64,000 bases of DNA from Deltaproteobacteria bacterium (GTDB lineage: Bacteria; Myxococcota_C; UBA6777), in NCBI GenBank assembly GCA_006226375.1, contig SBHC01000038.1, forward strand, positions 1 to 64,000, given 5' to 3'. The translations under genes and the position numbers were made by a program. The notes below the pieces were generated by a model that was not told where the DNA came from, ran no database searches, and saw nothing but the letters and a program-made list of their open reading frames with translations. Shown in pieces: positions 1 through 7,906 of the stretch. How positions within the stretch are numbered: position 1 is the first letter of the stretch; each line of letters opens with the position of its first letter.

Positions 1-122
1 TAATCGGGTCCACAAATTGTTGTTCTGGATTGTGAAGGGCATATACGTTATCGTGTGTTGTAGAAGGGCTCATGGCATACCATCCTTTAGTTTAGTCATA
101 TCAACAGGATAATGTATGCCGC

Positions 123-152
123 CTTTTCTTTCTACCTCATACACAACTTTTG
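123..152. repeat. 30-bp direct repeat, copy 1 (transposase fragment end)
   Basis: This 30-bp stretch covers the 3' end and stop codon of the minus-strand transposase fragment. It matches positions 1964-1993 at 28 of 30 bases in the same orientation. A few more matching bases follow (tatatctc here, aatatctc there). The copies probably derive from one insertion sequence end. The match was made by eye. Confidence 0.55.
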
Positions 153-514
153 GTTATATCTCTTACCCACTCCACAACATCCTGATATTGTGGACTTCTT
201 TGAAGACGGTACAGAAGGATGGGTGCAAGATGCATAAAGCAAGGCGAAAGCCTGTTCAAACGTCGGACAAAGACAGAATATGTGGTTAGACAAGGGAACC
301 AAACTCTCCAATAGTCCTGGATATAGTCAAAGATTTCTTTGAGTTGAAATCGCCTTCTCAAAATACCAAAGAGAAAGATTGTTATCACCTCCTGGTCTGT
401 GAAAAGTGGTTCTTTCTTATTGTTGCTGATTCGTTGACATTCGTACTGGAGAACATGCTTATAGGCTTGACAGACAATGTCGTATACGGTAATCAAAAGG
501 TGTTGAGGGTCCAT
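137..514 (-). pseudogene. Truncated IS982-type transposase, N-terminal part only
   Basis: The 125-residue product resembles the N-terminal helical domain of IS982-family transposases. It has the stretch LFTDQEVITIFLFGILRRR, then a helix ending in YIQDYWRVWFP, then TTYSVFVRRLNRL, which corresponds to the 'S...NRRLHRL' part of the family. Full IS982 transposases are roughly 270-300 residues and carry the acidic catalytic residues in the C-terminal two thirds, all missing here. A TGA follows codon 125. In the related copy near 1978 the equivalent codon reads Trp (tgg), which suggests the stop is a decay mutation. It lies among small secreted-protein genes in an AT-rich accessory-looking region. 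The family assignment is by pattern memory, and another DDE family with a similar N-terminus is possible. Confidence 0.6.
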
Positions 515-601
515 TGTTCTCTCCTGTAGTCTTGTTTGTTAGCTAATACAGCTACATATGAGAACTTTGGATTCGTCAACCCTTTCCTTGTTATGTGTTA
601 G

Positions 602-1354
602 TTAAGTCGTAATTGGCATACTTACGTATAGTTTGTTACGCACCTTTATCGGGTATTCTCCAGCACTTATGCCTTGTAGATCAAAGATAGCTTCCAAGTG
701 TGTGCTGCTTTTGAAGTTGATGTTGCTGGAATCAATAAGCTGACCATCGAATAGAACTTGGGTAGTTTCATTAAACAACAAGCCTTTTAATTGAACCTTA
801 ATTTTTCGACCGAAAGCAGCTTGTTCAGGAATCAGTTCTGTCAATACAGGTTTACGTCTAGGTGATGGAAGTACCTCAACTTTAACGTTGTCAGGGAAAC
901 TCTTTGACCAACCATCACTAACAACAAGCTCAATGATGTAATTTCCGAACTTATCGGCTAAAAAAGAGGGAGTTGATATAGCTTCGTTGTTGAGTTCTGC
1001 TTGACTTTCTGATGGCTTGTCAAGCAATCTCCATTGGAAGAGTAGATTCTCCCTCTCAGGATCTTGCGAACTTGTACCATCAAGGTAGACGATTTGACCT
1101 TCGTTCACAATTTGGTTTTGCCCTGCATTTGCAACAGGTTTTTTGTTACCTGCTTCTATCTCAGGGCTTGCTTCAGCGACGGAAGTTCTCTCTTTTGGAA
1201 TTGCTTCCTTTACAGAACCAATGGTCGTCTCCGTTCTATCTGAATTTGGCTCGAAGAAGTCATTGCAATCATATAACAATAGCCCAAGGAGGCAGAAAGA
1301 GAGCAGAGAAAAAGCTAAAAAAAGATGTTGTCGAAAAGAAGAGCAACCCATCAT
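602..1354 (-). CDS. Secreted PKD-like plus TIG domain protein
   Basis: A 250-residue exported protein of unknown role. Residues 10-30 form a hydrophobic signal or anchor segment ending in LLYDC; the Asp before Cys makes it a poor lipobox, so lipidation is doubtful. A PKD/REJ-like Ig fold runs from about residue 73 (PVANAGQNQ) to 150 (ELVVSDG). A TIG/IPT-like fold follows from about 165 (PVLTELIPEQ) to the end. The order and wording match the first PKD and TIG modules of the large lipoprotein at 36232-40014, so this looks like a short paralogue. Such domains usually mediate cell-surface or protein-protein contact. The start puts the signal segment at the N-terminus. A small open frame lies just upstream on the same strand. 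Confidence 0.65.
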   Translation of the reverse strand: MMGCSSFRQHLFLAFSLLSFCLLGLLLYDCNDFFEPNSDRTETTIGSVKEAIPKERTSVAEASPEIEAGNKKPVANAGQNQIVNEGQIVYLDGTSSQDPERENLLFQWRLLDKPSESQAELNNEAISTPSFLADKFGNYIIELVVSDGWSKSFPDNVKVEVLPSPRRKPVLTELIPEQAAFGRKIKVQLKGLLFNETTQVLFDGQLIDSSNINFKSSTHLEAIFDLQGISAGEYPIKVRNKLYVSMPITT

Positions 1355-1371
1355 TATGGATACCTAATGAA

Positions 1372-1518
1372 TCATTGTATCGAGATATAACCAAAGGGGC
1401 TTACTTCAGCCTTCATACACTTTGATGTATGTTCTGGAGTCTTCATGACAGCACAGGCTGTAAACATAATCGTGAAGACGGATGCTAGGATTCTTATTTT
1501 TGTGGCCTGCTTTGTCAT
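1372..1518 (-). CDS. Possible 48-residue lipoprotein-like peptide
   Basis: A short open frame 17 bp upstream of the PKD/TIG gene on the same strand. From the ATG at 1518 it gives a basic N-terminus, a hydrophobic stretch (ILASVFTIMF) and a lipobox-like TAC, followed by about 27 polar residues. The frame is open further upstream to 1770, but that part has no recognisable domain. No convincing Shine-Dalgarno sequence precedes either start. It may be a small lipoprotein co-transcribed with the downstream gene, or chance. Confidence 0.25.
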   Translation of the reverse strand: MTKQATKIRILASVFTIMFTACAVMKTPEHTSKCMKAEVSPFGYISIQ

Positions 1519-1963
1519 CTTGTTTGGAACAATCAACGTTAAGTGTGATGATGAACAAGAGTCTTGAGCTTCTGTTAGAGGATGCTTTCTCTCTAACTGT
1601 TTATAAACGCTTATTGTTCTCAATTTGTCAAGGCGCTGGGACAAACCAACAGACCGCTTGCTGATAGGACCTCGCCACTCAATGTAGATGGAGCGAGTGC
1701 TTCCATTGCACTCTACACGACAACATTCGAACCAAATACCTCTACTAATTGAGTCGATGCTCGAATCCACACTTCACTTGTTTTGGTCTTCTATCCGGCT
1801 TGAAGGATGTTAAGAGGGGCACGGTCCTCTTCCAACTCAGCTTGATCGTTCAGAGGCTTGTTTCATTGTCGCTCATTCCTTTTTCATGTTGACACATGAG
1901 AAAAGTACAAGCTAACATTGTTCTTTATTGAAACTTATCAACCCTTTTTTATTGTGTTCTTCT

Positions 1964-1993
1964 CTTTTCTTTCTACCCCATACACAACATTTG
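1964..1993. repeat. 30-bp direct repeat, copy 2 (orphan IS end)
   Basis: Matches 123-152 at 28 of 30 bases, about 1.8 kb away and in the same orientation. Here the minus-strand reading is DIFKCCVWGR, against DITKSCV-stop-GR in copy 1. It sits just upstream of the secreted protein gene at 2044 with no transposase body beside it, which suggests a mostly deleted second insertion. Confidence 0.5.
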
Positions 1994-2043
1994 AAAATAT
2001 CTCACCACTGTTTGGAGCGTCCGTGAAACTCAGGGAACCCTAC

Positions 2044-2526
2044 ATGAAGCCCTACAACAAAAGAATTCATTGTATCATAGCGTTTGTTCTTTTTGGGGTT
2101 CTTGTACCCATGGTACATTGTTTTGATCCTTTGGATGGACCCTATTTTGATTCCTTTCCAGATGTTTATAACTTTAACGAACGTGGGGTTGGTGTCACAG
2201 ACTCCTGGACTCTCAAACTCCAAAACTTAAATACACCTGGACACTGGAACCTCTACATTAAGGACATACAAGTTGTGGAGGGCAACCATCAAGTCTTTTC
2301 TATCGCAGCCCAGCCCGAAACACCGTTTGTTCTAAAGGATGGAGACAAGGATGCGAGAGAGATTGTTGTTCATTTTAAAGCAAAGCAAGATATTCGGTAC
2401 CAAGCCTATCTTGACATTACCTGGAATACAAAAAGGCATGAAGGCTGGGAGTTTCATTACAAACAAGATCAGACGATACGTATCCTCTTGCGAAACAGGT
2501 ACACGAAGAGGGAAGAATACGATTGA
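2044..2526 (+). CDS. Secreted protein with ASH/choice-of-anchor-like beta domain
   Basis: A 160-residue exported protein of unknown function. I chose the ATG at 2044 because it begins a typical signal peptide (MKPYNKR, then a hydrophobic run through VLFGVLVPMVHC). The frame is open back to 1918, but that extension crosses the IS-derived repeat and is unlikely to be translated. The mature part has a pattern like ASH/DUF1573-type beta-sandwiches: GVTDSWTLKLQNLNTPG, then WNLYIKDIQVV, then AREIVVHFKAKQD and AYLDITWNT. These domains often occur in myxobacterial surface proteins. It ends shortly before the cysteine-rich lipoprotein gene at 2643. The domain call is tentative. Confidence 0.6.
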   Translation: MKPYNKRIHCIIAFVLFGVLVPMVHCFDPLDGPYFDSFPDVYNFNERGVGVTDSWTLKLQNLNTPGHWNLYIKDIQVVEGNHQVFSIAAQPETPFVLKDGDKDAREIVVHFKAKQDIRYQAYLDITWNTKRHEGWEFHYKQDQTIRILLRNRYTKREEYD

Positions 2527-2642
2527 AGAAGTTATCCATACAAGGAACAATGATGCTATCGTACTCCGCGAAAACGAGGAGTCGGCTTGAAACGGTGAAC
2601 AACATCGTACCGAAGTTATAAAACTAGGGCAAAGGATATATT

Positions 2643-3632
2643 GTGCGCTCTTCTTACCAGTCTCTTGTTTGGGTTGTTCTCTTTCTTGTGTTCGCGGGTT
2701 ACAAGTTGGCCTGTTCTCCTTTCGAGATTTCAAGTGAACCTTTGGAGGGATGGGCTACTCTCCAAGAAGCAGGGCAAGGCAAAAGCACGGAACAACCGAG
2801 TGATGACCTCGGAGAGAGATACAGTGTCGATAGGGTAGACCCGGACGTTATGTTCGCATCAGAACGAACGGAGCGACAACCTGAAGACCCACTATGTTCA
2901 TCGGTTCGTTGTCCTTTGGGTGCTGTGCCAGATCCTACACAACAATGCCAGTGCATTGCTTCCAAAGGGTGGTGCAAACCCTGCAAGCGTGACATGGAAT
3001 GTAGCCGTAAAGGACGTTGTATCGTTGATGCTTTAGGAGTTCCCTTTTGTGTGGAAGATTGCTCCAGTTCAGGGCAGTGTTCAGAACCAACTTCCTACGC
3101 GTGTCTACCATTTCAGCAGCAGCGTTTGTGTTTGCCCCTTGCTGGAGCTTGTCCCTGCCTGACGACCACCTGTCCAAAGGGTCAACAATGTTGTATGACG
3201 GATGGGCTGTGCCATGAATGTTGTGACGACAAGGATTGCACGTCTCCGCAGGTTTGTCGTAGAGGTGGGACATGTGGTCCATTGGATCATTGTGCTGGCA
3301 AGGTTTGCTCTTCAGGTCAACAATGCAACGCCATGACAGGTCAATGTGAGTGTGCTTCTCCTTGTCCCTTGGGAGCGTGTTGCAACGCTGCAATGCAACA
3401 ATGTTTGGCCAGTGCGTGTGGGAACAGCGAACAGTGTCAACCGTCTTGCAAGGGCGCCCTTGTGTGTTGCGATGTTGCTGGTGATGCGGTTTGTTTGCCA
3501 TACTGTTTTCGACAATACATATCATGCAAACAAGGTAGCTGCTCTCCTGGAGATGTCTGCTGCAAGTTGAAGGATGGACGTGCATGGTGTGTCAGTTTTG
3601 AGGCGTCCACCGTTTTGGATTGCCTCCCGTGA
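2643..3632 (+). CDS. Cysteine-rich secreted lipoprotein
   Basis: A 329-residue protein with GTG start; AAAGGA lies six bases upstream. The N-terminus is a lipoprotein signal (VVLFLVFAGYKLAC, mature Cys24). After a polar linker the rest is a chain of disulfide-rich modules with patterns such as CxxDKDC, CPKGQQCC, CSSGQQCNAMTGQC and CPLGACCNAAMQQC. These resemble the small cysteine-rich repeats frequent in myxobacterial outer-surface lipoproteins. Paralogous architecture recurs at 21798-24182, 46547-47659 and 53628-56882. No enzymatic motif is seen. The many cysteines imply a role outside the cytoplasm. Confidence 0.75.
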   Translation: MRSSYQSLVWVVLFLVFAGYKLACSPFEISSEPLEGWATLQEAGQGKSTEQPSDDLGERYSVDRVDPDVMFASERTERQPEDPLCSSVRCPLGAVPDPTQQCQCIASKGWCKPCKRDMECSRKGRCIVDALGVPFCVEDCSSSGQCSEPTSYACLPFQQQRLCLPLAGACPCLTTTCPKGQQCCMTDGLCHECCDDKDCTSPQVCRRGGTCGPLDHCAGKVCSSGQQCNAMTGQCECASPCPLGACCNAAMQQCLASACGNSEQCQPSCKGALVCCDVAGDAVCLPYCFRQYISCKQGSCSPGDVCCKLKDGRAWCVSFEASTVLDCLP

Positions 3633-3691
3633 TGACGTAGGGCAAAAAAACAAACAAGCATTGGGTGATACCTTTTGAAGATGGAATATGA

Positions 3692-5233
3692 ATGATGTTG
3701 TGCAGGTTGGGTGTGGCTTTTTTTAGTCTATTTTTTGTTTCCTGTCAGGCGTTAGTGTCCCAACCTTCGGAGCAGAGCGTCGTATATGAGGGAGCAGGCT
3801 CCAGCGTTGAAAAAGAAGTTTACGATGCAGGACGGCAGCCAGGGTTGGAAGCGATTCTTGGAGTGGATGCTTCAGAACCCAAAAACTCTGCCGATTATCA
3901 TGTATGGGCACTGCAATTTCGTAGTGCGTGGGCCTTGGACCTTGTAGAAAAAAACAAGAAGCTATACCTATCCATAGAAGTTACATCCCCAAGCTCGATT
4001 CAGATAGGCACGTTTACACACTCCTGGAGAGATGAGCATGCAAGTGTGTTGCTTACCTTATCTCTGTCGGGTCAGGCTCTCTCAGCGAACGCAGCCTCTG
4101 GCATGGCTGCTCTCGGTTTTGGAATTGCCCTTGGAAAGATTGCGTTGGATCCTCTTCGTCAAAGTATGTATCTCGTTGGGTATACAAGAGGAGTGGATGT
4201 CCACTTTGGGAAGATAACAGCACAGTCAAAGTCAAGAGGGTTTTACCAGGACTCCGACATCTTAATCGCAAAGCTATCTACATCTTCGAATGTGTACGAG
4301 TGGGCTTTGTGTGAAGGAGGGGCATTTCCAGACTTTAGAGCAACAGGCGATGTTAGCTCCGATGTGGCTTACGATGCTGTTGTTGACAAAGAAGGCTACC
4401 TTTATGTCTCCGGCATTTACATGGAGCCTTCCGTGTTAGGTGGATTTTCATTAAGAGGAAATGGCTCATTCTTGGCGAAGCTCAATCCACAAGGAAAATT
4501 TCTGTGGGTTAAGACGTTTCCGTCGACCTTGTTCACAAAAAACCTGGGTATTGACCAGCAACAGCAAATCTTTCAGGCGAGCCTTTTTCAAAGATCTTTT
4601 CAGATAGGTTCCTTCTCAGAGCAAGGTCCTTCAGACATTGCTGCAGTCGTTCAGTGGAGTCCTGAAGGTCGTATTGTGGGTGTGAAGGCCATCCGTTGTA
4701 TGACCAAAGAATGTGAACTTGGTGCACCCCACATACGAGTTCACTCCTCAGGAGAGGTGACCATTCTTGGACATCTTCAAGGGAAAGCTCAATTTGGAAA
4801 CAACATAGTGGAATCGAAAACGCCAACGTTGTATGTGGCGCGTTTGGATCAAAAAGGTACTTTTGCTTGGGTGCATACCTTTGATGTGAATGCAAGGTTG
4901 GGTGTTTCTTCTTTCACTGCTACCAAAGACTTTGTCTACGTCGCTGTTGTAAGTCTAACCGTTAGCAAAGAAGTGTTGAAGCAATGTTCGATGGACAAAC
5001 TTCCAGACGGGCATGACTGGCTTCTTTTTAAATGGAACACAAAAGGCAAGTGTGTCTGGGTTCGTAGCGCAAAGTCGGTGTACAACCCTGTTCAAATCGC
5101 ATTGTCTGAAGATGAGCAGCATTTGTACATTGCGGGAGCCTTTAAGGATAGCATAAATCTAGGCAGCCAGACATTCGTTACCCAAGACAGCAAGCATGAA
5201 TCATTTTTGTGGAAGATCTCTACTGCTCCCTAA
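3692..5233 (+). CDS. SBBP-type beta-propeller lipoprotein
   Basis: A 513-residue protein with two adjacent ATGs at 3692 and 3695. The signal peptide ends in a lipobox-like FFVSC (Cys18). After about 60 linker residues, repeats of roughly 60 residues have the pattern 'D..YD.V.D..G.LYVSG......G.....G...FLAKL...G...W.K.F', for example DKEGYLYVSGIY followed by SFLAKLNPQGKFLWVKTF, and later TPTLYVARLDQKGTFAWVHTF. This is the SBBP (seven-bladed propeller) pattern common in Myxococcota. A weak hairpin (AGGCAA / TTGCCT, around 5235-5252) follows the stop and might terminate transcription. The ligand is unknown. Confidence 0.7.
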   Translation: MMLCRLGVAFFSLFFVSCQALVSQPSEQSVVYEGAGSSVEKEVYDAGRQPGLEAILGVDASEPKNSADYHVWALQFRSAWALDLVEKNKKLYLSIEVTSPSSIQIGTFTHSWRDEHASVLLTLSLSGQALSANAASGMAALGFGIALGKIALDPLRQSMYLVGYTRGVDVHFGKITAQSKSRGFYQDSDILIAKLSTSSNVYEWALCEGGAFPDFRATGDVSSDVAYDAVVDKEGYLYVSGIYMEPSVLGGFSLRGNGSFLAKLNPQGKFLWVKTFPSTLFTKNLGIDQQQQIFQASLFQRSFQIGSFSEQGPSDIAAVVQWSPEGRIVGVKAIRCMTKECELGAPHIRVHSSGEVTILGHLQGKAQFGNNIVESKTPTLYVARLDQKGTFAWVHTFDVNARLGVSSFTATKDFVYVAVVSLTVSKEVLKQCSMDKLPDGHDWLLFKWNTKGKCVWVRSAKSVYNPVQIALSEDEQHLYIAGAFKDSINLGSQTFVTQDSKHESFLWKISTAP

Positions 5234-5327
5234 GTAGGCAACGTTTCTTGCCTCTTTCGAACATACCGAACCTTGTCTTTTGCATCTCGTACCACCTTTG
5301 TCCTCTTTCTTTTGTGTGGGTGGTGTC

Positions 5328-5840
5328 ATGAAGAGAATGAAGCGTGTCAGGTACAACATTCATAAAAACAGCGGTCATCCTCGGAGAATCCGTGGGTACA
5401 ACCGGCTTAAGAAGGCTGGAATCTTAACGATCAACTGCGAACTACAGATACCGTTGTCCGAACTGCAGCTCACCTCTGGAGCAGGGAAAGCAGCGGGTGG
5501 CTATCTTTCCAGTCACAAACATACTTCTGTGCGTCTCTCTTTCAACCTGCTAGCTTCTCCATCTATACCTGACAAGCTACGAACTCTTCTCGAAGTTGCT
5601 TTGCATCGCTATCTTACTCAAGATGGCTGGCTTCATATCCTAAGCTCACAGTTTCAAAGTCGAGCTAGAAACAGACATGACGCTTTGGCCCGCTTTCAAA
5701 AGGTCATGACGGAAGCTTCCAAGGCACATCCCCAACGGATCGAAACAACGATACCAACGGAAGTAAAACAACGTTGCCAAGAACAAAACAAACGACAGCG
5801 CCGCAAAAAGAGGGAACGCTCCCAACGATTCTCCGCATAA
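5328..5840 (+). CDS. ArfB/YaeJ-like release-factor homologue lacking GGQ glutamine
   Basis: A 170-residue protein resembling ArfB (YaeJ), the peptidyl-tRNA hydrolase that rescues stalled ribosomes. After a basic leader of about 30 residues the core reads GILTINCELQIPLSELQLTS, then GAGKAAGGYLSSHKHTSVR, then a long middle (LHILSSQFQSRARNRHDALARF) matching the ArfB 'vtsqehRSQlrNredAleR' segment. The tail is Arg/Lys-rich (QNKRQRRKKRERSQRF), like the tail that enters the mRNA channel. The catalytic GGQ is replaced by GGY (ggt ggc tat), with a small insertion before it. The Gln is essential for hydrolysis in known family members, so activity should be lost or altered. I chose the ATG at 5328 over the upstream 5280 codon; 5337 is also possible. 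ArfB proteins are usually about 140 residues. Confidence 0.7.
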   Translation: MKRMKRVRYNIHKNSGHPRRIRGYNRLKKAGILTINCELQIPLSELQLTSGAGKAAGGYLSSHKHTSVRLSFNLLASPSIPDKLRTLLEVALHRYLTQDGWLHILSSQFQSRARNRHDALARFQKVMTEASKAHPQRIETTIPTEVKQRCQEQNKRQRRKKRERSQRFSA

Positions 5841-6075
5841 CCTTCTTGGTTCTTCTCACGTGCTGCAACGAATCTTGGAGAACAAACCGCCAATTCACGC
5901 CAATCTTAGGTGAGGGGGTCATCTCTTATTGTGATGACGTAGGGGCTGCCCGACCCACATGGAAAAAAGTGTAGACCGATTTGGAGAGGGCTTCGTTTCT
6001 TCTACTCATGAAACGATGGGTGATAACTTCGCCCATTTTTTTCCCGATCTACCTATTCTTCAAGAGAGTGTTGTC

Positions 6076-6867
6076 ATGAAAAAGAAACTGTTGGTTTGGA
6101 TGGCTTTGGTGGTGGCTCCGATCTCTATGGTTCTTGCTGGAGCGAAGTCTTCCACGACAGATCCGGCTCTTTACAACCGTCGTGACTCTCGTTGGGTTCT
6201 TCTCTATGCGAGTACCTACAAAGTAGGCAAACGAGGTCGTGCGACCCTACGGTTTTTGAAAGGGCGAGTGTCGGGTAGCGGAGGGTGTAACTATTATGTG
6301 GCGCGGAAGAGCAAGGTCCAGAAAGGCTTCTTTCTGCTCAAAGGCATCACGATGACGGCCCGAGCCTGCAAATTTCTTCATCATGAGTCTGCTTACATCA
6401 ACTTGCTGTCCAAGGCCAACCGCTACAAACTTCATGGGAAGATGTTGTCTTTGTTTGCAGACCAAGAGCTTCTTCTTAAGTTTCGTTACCGTCCGCCCAC
6501 GCCCGATGCTCCTTTGACCAAGGGGACCTGGATTCTTTCGTCTTGGATCTTTCAACCTGGCTCTTCCACTCTTGCCATGGCGATGCACTCCAAAGACACC
6601 CACCGCTTCCGTCTCTCTCTGCTTCGAGGAAGCATCAAGGGCGAAACCCCTTGTGGCACCTTTGAAGCCAGCTACAGCATGAAAGGTCGTCAGTTTCGAG
6701 TAGGCAACATTCTGGACAACACGGGAGGCTGCCAGGGAGAAGCCAAGAAGGATCTGGACCGGTTCTTTCGCATGCTGCCCAAGATCAAAACCTACCAGCT
6801 TCGAGGCAAGGGTCTGACGTTGTCTATCAACAGGAACAACGCTCTTCAATTCTTCCACAAGCTATAG
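6076..6867 (+). CDS. Secreted protein with two META (HslJ-like) domains
   Basis: A 263-residue exported protein. The ATG at 6076 begins a clear signal peptide (MKKKLLVWMALVVAPISMVLAG); the frame is open back to 5959 but that part has no signal character. Two META/DUF306-like domains follow. The first has GRVSGSGGCNYYVARKSKV and then ITMTARACKFLHHESAYINLL, matching the family's 'G.sGCN.y...' and 'i..T.maC' signatures. The second repeats the plan (LTKGTWILSSWIF, then a degenerate CGTFEASYSMKGRQFRVG and NTGGCQGEAKKDLDRFF). META domains occur in HslJ and other periplasmic proteins of poorly known role. The gene converges on the LysR gene with a 2-bp gap. Confidence 0.75.
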   Translation: MKKKLLVWMALVVAPISMVLAGAKSSTTDPALYNRRDSRWVLLYASTYKVGKRGRATLRFLKGRVSGSGGCNYYVARKSKVQKGFFLLKGITMTARACKFLHHESAYINLLSKANRYKLHGKMLSLFADQELLLKFRYRPPTPDAPLTKGTWILSSWIFQPGSSTLAMAMHSKDTHRFRLSLLRGSIKGETPCGTFEASYSMKGRQFRVGNILDNTGGCQGEAKKDLDRFFRMLPKIKTYQLRGKGLTLSINRNNALQFFHKL

Positions 6868-6869
6868 CT

Positions 6870-7757
6870 TCATCCAATAGCTTGGATAAGGTGCTGTTTG
6901 AATGCCTCGACTTTGGGGGATATGTACTCTGTGAAAGGCCGTACTAAATACACTGGAGCGTACGGTGGCAACTGAAGATTGGGTAGGATAGGAACTAGCT
7001 TGCCAGTGGCAAACTCTGGTTGGGCTGCAAATGTGGAGAGGTATCCAATTCCCAATCCGTCCAACACTGCCTGCAGGAGAGCATTTCCTTCATTGACTCT
7101 ACAAACTGGCGTGACTTGTATTACCCGGATCTCTTCCCCTTCGACATAACTCCAAGTGTCAATGTCTCCTTGAAAGTTGGAATAGGCCACTGTGGGGAAC
7201 AATGATAACTCGGAAGGCTTTTGGGGCTTTCCCCAACGTTTTACCAACGCTGGAGAAGCAGCCAAGCAAACAGGATTGTCTGCCAACTTTCTGACTGTCA
7301 GGCTGGCTTCGTTGGGTAGTCCTACTCGTATCGCCAGATCAAACTTCCCTTGGGTCATATTCACAGGGCCGTCATCCAGCACAAGAGAGATTCGAACGTT
7401 CGGATACATTTCACAGAAGCTCTGCAAATAGGGCTGAACAAAGTATCGCCCAACATGTACGAGACTATTAATGCGTAGCTCTCCTTGAACCACTCCTCTT
7501 CGTTCTAGCAAACGTTGCTTTAGATCTTCGAGGTTGTTGCTGATTTGGCAGCTTGCATCGTAGACGATTCTACCTTCCTCAGTCAGCTCCATCGTGCGCG
7601 AGGTTCGATGTAGCAGTTGGGTGTTCAGGTAAAGCTCCAGGCTTTTCAGGTGACGGCTGACCGTCGAATGGCTCATGTTCCAGTGCCTTGCTGCTCCGCT
7701 GATGCTGTGTTGTTCTACGATGTCGCGAAAGATTAGAAGCTTTTCCACATGTTCCAT
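6870..7757 (-). CDS. LysR-family transcriptional regulator
   Basis: A 295-residue LysR-type regulator of standard length. The winged helix-turn-helix is at residues 5-62, with the recognition region SISGAARHWNMSHSTVSRHL. The effector-binding domain runs from about 90 (GELRINSLVHVGRYFVQPYL) to the end, in the style of the LysR subgroup that has GELRI and FDLAIRVG motifs. It is divergent from the alpha/beta hydrolase at 7907. The 149-bp gap holds a 19-bp palindrome of LysR-box type (7792-7810), so autoregulation and control of the hydrolase are likely. The effector cannot be told from sequence. Confidence 0.93.
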   Translation of the reverse strand: MEHVEKLLIFRDIVEQHSISGAARHWNMSHSTVSRHLKSLELYLNTQLLHRTSRTMELTEEGRIVYDASCQISNNLEDLKQRLLERRGVVQGELRINSLVHVGRYFVQPYLQSFCEMYPNVRISLVLDDGPVNMTQGKFDLAIRVGLPNEASLTVRKLADNPVCLAASPALVKRWGKPQKPSELSLFPTVAYSNFQGDIDTWSYVEGEEIRVIQVTPVCRVNEGNALLQAVLDGLGIGYLSTFAAQPEFATGKLVPILPNLQLPPYAPVYLVRPFTEYISPKVEAFKQHLIQAIG

Positions 7758-7791
7758 TTCATTTCCGCCAGACTCATCTTTGGATCAATAC

Positions 7792-7810
7792 CTGTGCAGA
7801 TTATGCACAG
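7792..7810. promoter_or_regulatory. LysR-type operator (T-N11-A palindrome)
   Basis: Perfect inverted repeat CTGTGCA - GATTA - TGCACAG, with 7-bp arms and a 5-bp spacer. The inner T and A are separated by 11 bases, which is the classic LysR box. It lies 35 bp upstream of the lysR-like start and about 97 bp upstream of the hydrolase start, where such a regulator would control both. Confidence 0.7.
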
Positions 7811-7906
7811 TTGCTTTGTCTTTTCTGTTCTTGTTATCACAGTTCGCTCTCCGTAGGATAGGTGTAGTTACTCAAACGTAGTTACTCAAACAAGCGGAGA
7901 TGCACG

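Noticed and set aside
1-63. A frame reading SGPQIVVLDCEGHIRYRVL and then stop, like a protein C-terminus
   Set aside because: The codon at 1-3 in the same frame is TAA, so it cannot continue upstream. It may be a decayed gene end, but nothing supports it further.
1382-1396. Inverted 14-base match to the transposase fragment (gagatataaccaaa)
   Set aside because: Short enough to be chance; flanking bases do not match.
5774-5974. Plus-strand frame overlapping the end of the ArfB-like gene
   Set aside because: It has a short hydrophobic stretch but no start signal, and most of it lies within a gene with clear homology.
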